A model generated the notes under the pieces. It did no database searches. It had not been told where the DNA came from and saw nothing but the letters and a program-made list of their open reading frames with translations. A stretch of DNA of 64,000 nt from Eutreptiella sp. 'Long Island Sound 2002' (lineage: Eukaryota; Euglenozoa; Euglenophyceae; Eutreptiales; Eutreptiaceae), in NCBI GenBank assembly GCA_964036045.1, contig OZ038398.1:24360052-24424051 (forward strand). The letters are read 5' to 3'. Position numbers and translations under genes: made by a program. Shown in pieces: positions 48,301-57,797 of this stretch (the first letter of the stretch is position 1; the number at the start of each line of letters is the position of its first letter).

Positions 48301-51300
48301 ATTGACCCTGTGCCACCGTGACATTTTGGCTGGCCCCTGCGGCCGCCACAGTTCCAAGACCTTTTGTTGGGAAAGACCCACGCATGTTCGCAGAAACGTT
48401 AATGGGCATGTTGTGTAGTTGTGGATGTGGGAATGCAGAATGTTTGGATCTGGTTATCCACCCCCCCCCCCCCGAGCTCCTTTTCAAAGCTCGGCACCGG
48501 TGGGGGCTGGGGGCTGGGGGGTGGGTAAAGGTAAAAGTAACGTGCTCGGGCGATCTCCGAACTCCAGTGTAACCGTGATCCCTCCCTACCCCAAGACGCC
48601 ACCAAAGCACAGCATGGCTTGGGGCCGAGAAACAAAACGATTGGCCTCTCGCCACTGCTCATTCTGACCCTCTGTGGGTCGGAATGTGTTTTGGTTGTGT
48701 CAACGGAGCCCTTGGATGACTTGTCCTGTTTGACTACTCCAGGGTCGGCTGTCCCGGAAACGGGCTGTTGCCTGTGCCGTTGACCAGGTGCATCCACATG
48801 CACAGGGGGCCTGCGCTGCGCAACAGTCCGAATGGTGCCCTCTTGGCGGTGTGCCAAGGGGTTCAAGTAGCTCAGTGGTCATGCGGTTGACACATGAACC
48901 AGAGACCCTGGGTTCGAACCCCGCTGGGTACAGGGGTGGAACACTCGGTATGACCCAGTAGGGCGTGAGTGCACTTGCTGGACATCCAATGGTTCCCCTG
49001 CGCGGCCCAGCCCACAGAGCCAGCTGCAATCACCGGTTAACTGTTGTAGGTAAACGACCCAAGCCGGCTGCCGTTAAAGCCCGCCTCTGGCATCCGTAAG
49101 CGAGGTAGAACAAGTCCAGCTTGGCTCGCCGAATGCCCAAGGAGGACACTGTAATGCCGGGACTGCTGTGACAGAAGGTATACTGGGTAGAGCAAGTCCT
49201 GCTTGGCTCGCCAAATGCCCGGAGAGGGCGCCGTAACCGGGACCGCTGTGAGAAAAGATCACAATCACTTCGCACCCCCGTGAACACACACAGGTACCCC
49301 AATAGGTCACAAGACCGACCACGGTTGCCTGCCCGTGCCCTGTGCTCACCCCATTCTTACCCCATGCCCCACCCCCACCGGCTCGCAGAAAACCCTGTGA
49401 GACGCCCAATCGCCTGGGGCTCACTGGCTCTCTGGTCCCGAAGGCTGCACCCGGGAAACGTGTACTACTCGGTGACGTGGTATGTTCCAACGTTTGTACA
49501 CCCCTTCCACCTGGGAGCGTGTGGCTGGTACGCCCATGTCGGGTGGTTTGCCACGCCATTCTCAGAGGCGACAGGGCACTGCCGAGCGGTGTTGGTCCCG
49601 CAGACAGGGGTGGGGGGTGGGGTGGGGGGTCCCACGCTACCCCCCCCCCCCAGGCTTAAAATATTGGGCCACATTTCCCCCGGGGCCTTCGGCTGATCGA
49701 AAATTTTCTGTGCCACCTTCGGCGCCAATTGGTTTAGACCAAAAATTTTCTGCGACGCCTTCGGCGCTTCTACAAACTCAGCCAGCACCACTGGGGAGGG
49801 GGGGGGCTGGACCCACCCCCCCCCCCCCCCACCCTTGGTGACGACGAGGTGGCAGGACTGATGTCGCCCTTGTTTGCCTCAGCGCTCTGGGAACCTGAGT
49901 CGGCAGGCCGTTGTTTGCCTCCCTGCTCTAGAGCAGCAGGGATTCTGTCGCTATTGGTGGCCCACTCACCATGACTTGCTTTGCCCCCAATATATGGAAG
50001 GCTCCATCCAAGGCCGAGACGGTCGGGAAAAAAATCAGATTCCCCGCCCAAAAAGCCGGGGGAATATGCGACCCTGAGACGGCAGAGGTTGCTTTTTGTT
50101 GGTCTCTCCTCCTGTGAGGATTCTGATACGGCAGAGCCAGAAATGCGCTTGAGGGGCAAGGAGGCTGCAGGGGGGTTTCACAGGTGGTTACTAATGCGGT
50201 TATGGGTGCTTGGAAAAGCAGTCGGGGAGCAAGGTCTGGCGGTTACGAAACGGTTGATGGGTGATGGGGGCTGTCAGTCATTTTTTTCCTCGCCTCTGCG
50301 GTGCCGAATTGACACTGGCGTCGTGCATATCGGACTTGATCCCGTGGTGCTGGGACGCCGGGTCATGCGTTGGACGCAGATGGTCCATACGGACTCTCGT
50401 GTGTGGCATATTGATGAGTACCATGTGATTTGCGGCCGATTCCCAGCGAAACTCAGTGACCCTGCCAAGCTGCTGCGGGGACACCGATGCGGCGGGGTTT
50501 CGGTCGCCATTTGCGTGCCTGGTGCTGTTGGTATGCACGGCGCTGGTTACGGAGTCACCCACACGCGGCGTTGTAATGTATCGTGCGCACAGCGTACCAG
50601 GCAAACTAAGCGGCGTCCAAAACTTTTGACTCATTGCACCAGCAGACAGTCGTGAGACGGGATGCGACATTCACATGCCACAGGGAAGAAGGGAAAACAG
50701 ATGGCCATCGAAATCCCAAGCCCTCGGCCCGCCCCAAGTTAAGTGCATCCTAGATCTAGGGCGTAGCGACGGCTCCGTCGCAAGCGTGCGGGCGCTACCG
50801 GCGTGTGTGTGCGCGCGCGCTACCGGCCGACCCTGTCGGGTCAACGTTTCTTCCGCATGGATGACAACCCAACGGCCAGCCCACACGCAGACGCGCGCGC
50901 GTGTGTGGCATACGCCGCCCGCGGCTGTCCACAGGGTCGAAAGACACGGTGTACAGCGCCACGTTCGTGGCCTCCCGCTCCGTCAACGCCACGGTCACCC
51001 TGTACCGGGAGCAGCAGTACCTGATTGTCCCTTGCACCCGGGATCCCGGGCAGGAGGCCCGGTACTGTCTCACGGTCACCGCAGACAGCCCCATCACGTC
51101 GCAGCCCGTCGCGGACAACGAGGTGCAGAACCGGGTCTCGGGGGCGTGGCGCCGGGACAGCGCCGGGGGCCGGATCACCGGGCACGAGACGTGGGTCAAC
51201 AACCCCCAGTTCCACCTGCAAATGAAGCAGGCCGCCAAGGCGTCCATCACGCTGTTCCAGGAGCCCAACCCCAGCGGCTCCCTGTTCCACATCGCCTTCT

Positions 51301-51536
51301 ACGTGTTCAAGGGCCACGAGCTAGTGGCCGCGTACGACCCCAAGAAGGTGGCGGGGTTCTCCGACTTCCTGCCGTTCCGGACGGTGTTCCGCGACCTGCA
51401 GCTGGAGGCGGGCAGCTACGTGATCATGCCCATGACGTGGAACAAGGCGGAGAACACCGCGTTCAGCCTCACGGTGTACACCACCGCCGCGGTGCAGCTC
51501 ACAAAGTTCCAGCGCCTCGTTGATCAGGCCGCTTAG
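45363..51536 (+). CDS. LRR-calpain-like protein with dead catalytic site (pseudo-calpain)
   Basis: Three exons, 45363-46375, 47143-48068 and 50935-51536, join in phase to 846 aa. Residues 25-125 are ribonuclease-inhibitor-type leucine-rich repeats, 135-225 an acidic/proline-rich linker, and 240-500 the calpain protease core (KADPPALFGPEG, then VTIDDWIPCN, LLLEKAYAKLHGGYDRLELG, EDLTGG, NPWG). Domain III-like beta-sandwiches follow at about 530-630 and 690-830 (NWTENPAYSL and TWVNNPQFHL). Active calpains have QGxLGDCW and GHAYS; here the sites read QGALANAW (Ala310 for Cys) and PNVLYS (Val473 for His), and only Asn493 remains. It therefore should not be a protease but a scaffold, as in other calpain-like proteins of protists. 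The start ATG (GTCAATGG) follows an acceptor-like TTTAAG at 45317. Intron 2 (2.9 kb) holds repeats and a tRNA-like sequence. There is no EF-hand domain. Confidence 0.9.
48640..48800. repeat. Dispersed poly-G-headed repeat, copy 5 (3' part)
   Basis: Nearly identical to 14100-14275, from TTGGCCTCTCGCCACTGCTC to GACCAGGTGCATCCACATGC. It lacks the poly-G head. It lies in intron 2 of the pseudo-calpain gene. Confidence 0.9.
48861..48932 (+). repeat. tRNA-like sequence, probable SINE head
   Basis: TAGCTCAGTGG at 48868 fits a Pol III A box and GGTTCGAACCC at 48911 a B box at tRNA spacing. The acceptor pairs poorly (about four of seven) and the putative anticodon loop lacks the invariant T33, so it is not a functional tRNA. 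It lies just after a dispersed repeat and before an 82-bp tandem repeat, inside an intron of the pseudo-calpain gene. Confidence 0.6.
49105..49256. repeat. 82-bp tandem repeat, two units
   Basis: Units start GTAGAACAAGTCCAGCTTGG (49105) and GTAGAGCAAGTCCTGCTTGG (49187) and share GGCTCGCC and a GGGAC(T/C)GCTGTGA block. Confidence 0.9.
49675..49772. repeat. GCCTTCGGC/AAATTTTC tandem array
   Basis: About 50-bp units each with AAAATTTTCTG and CCTTCGGC. Read on the minus strand they give a repeating APKxxQKIF-like peptide, as does 26030-26135. This is likely repeat-driven rather than coding. Confidence 0.7.
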
Positions 51537-51689
51537 GCGGCAGTGCGGGGGTCAGCGCCGTGCATGGGGTTGCATTGGGGGGCAAGACCTCTGCCTCCCA
51601 CCACCATCGTCATAGCGTTGGCACCAGGCACGCCAATAGCGTCTGGCAGGGAAATTGCTCCTCAGCAGCGATCGGCCCTGTATCGCAGG

Positions 51690-52092
51690 CCACTCAGTAA
51701 TACCCGCCCCCTGCACCACCACATCTCAGTAGGAACGTGCTGCGTCCAGCGTGTGGCTCAGTAGGACCCTGCTCCATCGGATCATGTCTGAGCTGGCAGG
51801 TGCTAGTGGCAAGTCTGGTTGGCACTGGGCCAGTGTGACTGAAGGGGTTCTTAGTCCTTGGCTGTGGGTGCTCGTTGTGTGCTGCCACTGGGCCTTGGGC
51901 CTGCTTGCAGTGAGATTTAAGAACCCGGCCCCATACTCTCTCAGCATTCCAAAGTGTCCATTGGTCTCACAGCATTTCAGCCCTCAATTCTCTGCAGCGT
52001 TTGCGGTTTGGAACGCATCGCCGTGCGATTTGTGTGTGTCGGGCGGGTGCAGTCTGCTCCACCGGCGTGTCACGCCCACTTCCTCATGGGCG
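51690..52092. repeat. Diverged long direct repeat, copy 1
   Basis: Shares with 52680-53070, in the same order, CTCAGTAGGAAC, a GATTTAAGA-like block, TTGGTCTCACAGC, GCGGTTTGGAACGCA, GGTGCAGTCTG(C/T)TCCACC and CATGGGCG. Confidence 0.85.
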
Positions 52093-52679
52093 GAGGGTGA
52101 TTTGCCCCCAAACCTTGGAACGTCCCCAGAAGGGAAGGGCCAGCCCCTCACCGCCGGGTCCGCATGCATCGCTGGTTTGGGTGGCCCTGGTGCGGCACGG
52201 ACCGGGCCACGTGCGTGGATGGGCTCCGGTCGTCCTGTGGATGTACCAGTCGGTGTGTGGTCGGGGTGTGTGGGTTAGCCCTGGGACCGTCACCGTTGAG
52301 GTGTGTGTCGTGAAGGGGGCGGCCCGTGCCCCCTCCCCCTGACCCCCCACCTCTTGGTCGTCATGGGCGGTCCGGAGCTGCCTTCGACTGCGCCCCCTTT
52401 TGCCCCCCGCAGTACGTACCACCCGCTGCTGCGGAGTGACTGAGTGGCATGTTCGCGTGTCATCGCCATCGGGTGGGTCGCTCTATTGTCTAACTTCCCG
52501 GTCCCGTCATCGATGCCGGGCCAGCGTCCCTCCGCGACATGCAGTACATTGTTCCTGTGGGTCAATTGCAATTCCTGTTTCACTTCATGAAAGGCGTGTT
52601 GAAGGATCCGAACCGGACACGCCACTCGTGTCCGACAGGGGACCCGAGCTTCGTTGGGAATCAGCCCCGTGCCATGTGC

Positions 52680-53070
52680 CACTCAGTAACGCCCGCTGCT
52701 GTCGCACCCGGAACTCAGTAGGAACCAACTGTGTCCCCTGTACGACTCAGCAGGACCCAGCTCCTTCTGATACGTCTGACCTGCGGACACCAGTGGCAGG
52801 TCTGATTCTAACCGCTGCATGACGCACCTCCCTCGTTTTGAAAGACCGCAGTGTGCTGGGCGTGGGCCGGGTTGCATTGAGATCTAAGAGCCCCGCCCCC
52901 AGATGCGAATATCCAATTTTTCATTTGGTCTCACAGCCCTTAAGCCCTAAATTATCTGTAGCTTTTTTTCTTTTGCGGTTTGGAACGCAATTGGGGGAGC
53001 ATGGCCCTGCAAGACATGTGCGTCAGGTGCAGTCTGTTCCACCTGCGTGTCCATTTCATATCATGGGCGT
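52680..53070. repeat. Diverged long direct repeat, copy 2
   Basis: Mate of 51690-52092, about 1 kb away. Its start (CCACTCAGTAAC) also resembles 56700-56735. Confidence 0.85.
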
Positions 53071-54155
53071 AGAAAAACATCCGGGTGCCTTACGGCTGTG
53101 GAGCATTGCTCTGCGTGTCCAGGCTTGTACAAACAAACGACGGACAGGAATGCTGCCCGGAAGGCAGGAATGCGTTGCTGACCCCTGTCAATCGCAACGA
53201 CCCCCAAACAATTGCTGCACGCGTCCAATGGGGCTCAAGGCGACTAATGCCAAACACCGGCATTTCGTTTGTAATCAACCCCAGCTGCCCCTTCATTCAT
53301 TGCCGGCAGGCGAGATTTCTCACCGTGTCCCCTTCATGGCGTCCAAGTCCCATTTGCAGCACAATTTACATTTGAGGTTTAAGGCAGACAGGCGATGGAT
53401 CGAGGGTGGTTGATGGTTTGGCCAACTGCAACCCTGACCTAGGTCGTCACCGTTGATTGGTAAGTGACAGTGCCTGGCTTGTTGCCCTGCCGGGAAATCC
53501 GTGGCGCCCCCCGCAAATGCTCAGGTCCGACAGACACCCTGACACAATTGACAGTGCCGCAGCCGAAGGTTTGTGGATGGCTTGTCACGATGCCCTTCAT
53601 CTAAATGTCTGCAGGGGCGCCGTTGAAAGATACCTTTTTTCCTTGTCCTGGTTCACCTTTCCCTGACTTAATTGTATGTTGGTGTTGGACACTTCCATTC
53701 GAGGTTAATTTGCATGTCATCCAGGATTTCATAGGCCTGCTGCAGCCGTCCCCCTGTTCACCACTGCCGGGACTACAATAACCTGTGTGTGTGCGTGTGC
53801 GCGTGTGTGTGTGACATGGTTTTTGGCTGACGCTTCCCCTAATGTGAACTCAGATGGACCATCGACCAGTGCCTGTTCGCCACGTCTAATCATGCGCGCG
53901 CGCGCGCCTGACAAGTAGCCCGGTGCATTCAATTCCACATGTGGCCCCTTCATCTGCACGGTCTGTGGATCCTCACTTTTGGTGTGCAAAGCAGGCGCAT
54001 ACTATCCCCATGCACGTCTGACCTCCTGTCTGCAGAAAGGCTGGTTTTGTGCTGTGTTTTTGTGTTTATGCCTGCTGCTGGTTCTGTCCGTGGTGCCCCA
54101 GGCCAGCTGGCTGGCTTTCAATTCACTGCATGGCAACATAAGTACAGAGAAATCC

Positions 54156-54194
54156 GGGGAGATTCACCATCTCACCTTGATGGTGAATCTCCCC
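54156..54194. repeat. Perfect 16-bp stem, 7-nt loop hairpin
   Basis: GGGGAGATTCACCATC, loop TCACCTT, GATGGTGAATCTCCCC. The stem could form a stable RNA hairpin; no other small-RNA signature was identified. Confidence 0.95.
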
Positions 54195-54471
54195 CAAGGG
54201 AGATATAAGGCAGTGGCAGAGATACTGGCGTACAATTGCTCTCGCCCAGCTGCGCGTGACTTGAGCCAAACCCACAGCTGCGGCCCAAGCATGGGAGAAG
54301 CGGTATACCGTACCCCGGAGTGGAGACAAGGCTGACCGCCATCGCGTGATGTCTTGCAACAACGAAAGCGCAGCCAGTAGACAACAGAGGACGCAGTGCG
54401 TCACGCAACTCCGATCTGACAACTCAACATGAAATTCATGATCCTTGTGTTGGATGCTGCCAATTGGGAAG

Positions 54472-54529
54472 AATATGACTATGATCCTGCCAAGTGGGAA
54501 CAATATGACTATGATCCTGCCTGGCAAAT
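54472..54529. repeat. 30-bp tandem repeat, two units
   Basis: AATATGACTATGATCCTGCC occurs at 54472 and 54502. Confidence 0.9.
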
Positions 54530-54540
54530 GTCAATGAACA

Positions 54541-54735
54541 ATGAGCGCCGCTCCCGCTTTTGGCGTGCCCGATAAGGGGCAGGAACACAAAACGAAAAAG
54601 GGGAAGGAGGTTGTGGGACAGAAGCGGAAAAGGGCCGACGCCAATGCACGTATTTCTGTGGCCTTTGATTCATCTGAGTCCTCCGATACTGAAGACAGTG
54701 TTGACTTGGTGTTGTCTTCAAGCGACGAGGATTGA
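54541..54735 (+). CDS. Short ORF, basic then acidic-Ser, unknown
   Basis: A 64-aa ATG-to-TGA frame. Residues 10-35 are Lys/Arg-rich (KTKKGKEVVGQKRKRA), resembling a nuclear localisation signal. Residues 43-64 are Ser/Asp/Glu-rich (SSESSDTEDS, then SSSDED), a typical casein-kinase-2 type tail. The composition shift argues for real coding. It may be a complete micro-protein or the first exon of a gene whose next exons include 55004-55117, but I could not find a phase-compatible donor. No family recognised. Confidence 0.4.
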   Translation: MSAAPAFGVPDKGQEHKTKKGKEVVGQKRKRADANARISVAFDSSESSDTEDSVDLVLSSSDED

Positions 54736-55003
54736 GTATGGGGTGAGCATTGAATAACAATACGTTCTACACTAGACCTAGTGCTGTGACATTTTGTTGC
54801 GGTGTTGCAGAGACTGCCAAAGTGGTCAATAAAACGAATCGCTCCAACCTTCAGCGGTGCATGTTGGTTTTGGTGGTTGGCCTGTTGAGTTCCACCGCCC
54901 CCCCCCCCCCCGGATGGCGGTGGGACAAGTGCTGTGCCTACCTTCCACAAGTGGGTGCCTCCCTTACCATTTTGCCCCTCCCCCCCTCCCCGTGTTGGAA
55001 AAG

Positions 55004-55117
55004 GCCCTGGGCAATATCATCCACCACCTTGCTGCTTATGCACGATGTGAAGCGGGCCTGTTGCGTGATGTGCGTGGCAATTGGCATGACCATTGGTTAG
55101 AGCAACATCGTGTTTAG
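55004..55117 (+). CDS. Possible terminal exon, unknown
   Basis: Follows a long pyrimidine tract and GGAAAAG acceptor-like site. The frame ALGNIIHHLAAYARCEAG, then LLRDVRGNWHDHWLEQ, ends in TAG at 55115-55117 and looks like an amphipathic helical protein end. A second frame is also open here, so the call is weak. It is probably linked to 54541-54735 if either is real. Confidence 0.3.
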   Translation, partial: ALGNIIHHLAAYARCEAGLLRDVRGNWHDHWLEQHRV

Positions 55118-55910
55118 ATTGGCAACATTTGTCATTTATAGAGCCCGCCATCTTGCCCTATTCAGCGCCTCCCAAGGTGAAAATACATAAGATGGCCCCT
55201 TGGGAGCAACCACTACTGTGGCTTGGGGTCCAAGTAGTCTCCCTGCTAGATTGCCGAATCTCGAAAGGGAACCTTTTGACTCTATTTCGGATTTTGTTTG
55301 CTTTGTAATCAACCACATCCATTCCCGTGTAAGATGTGGTTTGGTGGACAAGATGATCTCCCAATTCTCTGAACAGCATGTTTGACAGGGGAACCCATAT
55401 ATCCTCTTTCTTGTGTTCACCTACGAGTGGAGCAAATTATAGCTTGTCCTACCTGGCTATCAACTAGACTATAGGTGCTTGGTTAGGCCAGACGGCTAAA
55501 TCTTTACGCCATGTTAGATGCAGCCTGTGGCAGCAACCATTACACCATGAATTCATAGCAACCACCCAAAAGGCACTAATAACAAATAGAAGCCATGCAC
55601 AAGCCACCAAGATTTTGTAACAACCATCCGAAAGCCAATGGGAATCAACAGCAACCATGCGCAAGGCATCAAGAGTTAACAACAACCAAAAGCCACCACG
55701 AATTAACAGCAACCACCCCATAGCCACAAAGTTGCAAACATAAAGAATTTTTCAACAGTAAACGGCAAGCATCCAGCAGCTTCCGCGCATTTTCAACAAG
55801 CATCCACAAACCTGTAGAAAGTAACAACAAGCAGCCTAGAAGCCTCCAGTACACAATTGTTAGTGGTGCCAAGAATTGACAATTTCCCCTAGTTTGTTCC
55901 AACATGTTAT

Positions 55911-55951
55911 GTGGTGCGCACATGGTTCGCACATGGTGTGCGCGTGGTGCG
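55911..55951. repeat. 11-bp-period motif array, diverged
   Basis: GTGGTGCGCACATGGTTCGC then ACATGGTGTGCGCGTGGTGC: four units with the usual period. Confidence 0.6.
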
Positions 55952-57090
55952 AGTAATTCCCCTCTAGGCGTGCTAGGTGCCGCCAAGACTAGCAAGTGCT
56001 AGTTGACCACTTACAGCCACTGTGAACCGCCAACCTCCAAGCCACATGCCCACCTTGATTAGCCCTTGGGGGGTTGCCTCAAGAGTACTCAGAGCAAAAT
56101 GTTCCATGTGGGCTGGCCAAACTCCGCAGCACTGCAGGGTTAAGCAAGCAATAGCAAGCAACAGACGGCCAACAACACCCACATTAAAGTGATAGCGTGT
56201 CGGGAAAACATGGAACTTCTATGAGATGGGCGTGTTACAGTATGGATACATCTGTCAGTATTGTTGAAGTGTTGTTGATCGCGTGCTGTTGATGGCATAG
56301 GCCTTGGCTTTGTGCGAGTGCTTTGAAACAATTACAAGGCTGTTGGCTTGACTGATGGGGTCCTTTGTGACAGCTTCTCCAAAGCAACCTCCGGATGGGC
56401 AGATTTTTCAAGATTTTGCCAAACAATGTGTCAAGGTGTCCAGGCTGTGTTTGTTCTTGTGTGTTCCGTTTCTTCACAGTTCCCCTGGTGCAATACTCGG
56501 TGCATGCAATGTCAGCAGTGCCAATTGGTCCTTGCCTCTTGTACAAGCCTCACCTTAGTCACTGCAATGGTACATGGTGTTGCCGTATGGTGTGCTCGTG
56601 GTGGGTGCTCTCCCGCCTCCAATCTGTCCAGCCCCACCTCCAATCCCACTGCTTGTCCCGCCCTCGGCATCCAACAGGTAATCCATGTTGCATTAGTAAC
56701 CTTATGCCATGCACCTCTCAGTAATATTTGCAGCGAGAACCGGCCGTAGCTGATTATACATTTGGTGGCAAACGCTTGTGGCAGGTCTGGTGTAGGAATT
56801 TTCTCAGTCGGCCCTGGCCGGGGTCAAGCATTTTTCTGATTGGTCTTCCTGAAGGTTCAAGACTTTTTGGCATAGGCTTGGTCAAACCCAGGACTTGTAG
56901 CTTGCGCCACTTGTGGGGCAAAGCAGTAGCGCGGTTGCCCCTACCACTGAATACTGGTTGCAAATGCGATGTTTCTACCCAGAGGAGGGCTGTGTAGCCA
57001 CGATCTGCACTCATTTGGAGTGTTTTCTACACTTTAGCACAACACAGTGTGTGGCCCTCACCTTAAACAATTGGGCTTGAAGGGGGCGTT

Positions 57091-57125
57091 TGTGCGCACA
57101 ACGTGCACAACACGCGCACAGTGCA
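57091..57125. repeat. 11-bp-period motif array
   Basis: Three units (GTGCGCACAAC, GTGCACAACAC, GCGCACAGTGC) ending in AAAA, about 670 bp upstream of the kinesin frame. A weaker partial copy is at 57660-57690. Confidence 0.65.
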
Positions 57126-57797
57126 AAATGGGGGAATTTGAGGGTGGGTAGCAGTATTCTTGCCTCGACAACCCATCTGGGCCTTCGCTCAGGCACACCT
57201 TGTATGCGGCCCATGCCTCTCTTGGCTCCTCCGCTGACACCTCGTAGGGACCTTTATCTTCAACACCTCTGACTGGGTGGGTGTGAAACTGACGTCCATG
57301 GTGTACAACGGCCACAATGGTGGGGGAGTGCGCCGTTCGCCTCGGGCAATGCGAGGCGGCGGCCGGATCAATTGGGAGGGGCCGGTGGGGAAGGTGACCG
57401 CACCTGGCACTCCCTTTCCATTGATGTGGACATGATGGATGGCCTAGTGGAAACCCCCAAACAGGGTACCCCAAATATATCACTATATTACCAAAACAGG
57501 TTACCCTTCGTAAATGGTATGGACAACAACACACACGAATGCAGTAGAAATGAGGGGAAAGCACACATGCAACTCATATAAATCCAGCACAAGGGTCATA
57601 GTTAGGAGTACCAGGCAGTACTATCCAGCTTGGGTGTGTTCCTGTACAACCTTTGTGCATAGTGTGCGCACAGCATGCAATACACGCCCACACTGTGGAG
57701 AGTTTGGATTACACAATGGCTCAAAGTGTTGATGCCCCGCCACTGTAGGAAGCAGATGCTCGCTGTACCTCACTCTCTGAGTGTCTTTTTTTTATAG

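Larger units (their letters stand above)
51537..54540. other. Intergenic region dominated by diverged repeats
   Basis: Contains two roughly 400-bp diverged direct repeats, a 16-bp-stem hairpin and a 30-bp tandem repeat. No supported gene. Confidence 0.5.
55118..57797. other. Upstream region of the kinesin fusion, no supported exon
   Basis: Contains CAACCA/CAACAA-rich stretches (55540-55850) and 11-bp motif arrays. I searched for a first exon in phase 0 ending in GT and found none convincing. A short ATGGCTCAAAGTGTTGATGC frame at 57715 is out of phase. Confidence 0.45.

Noticed and set aside
48861..48932. A functional tRNA gene
   Set aside because: A and B boxes are good, but acceptor pairing is poor and the anticodon loop lacks T33; annotated as a tRNA-like repeat instead.
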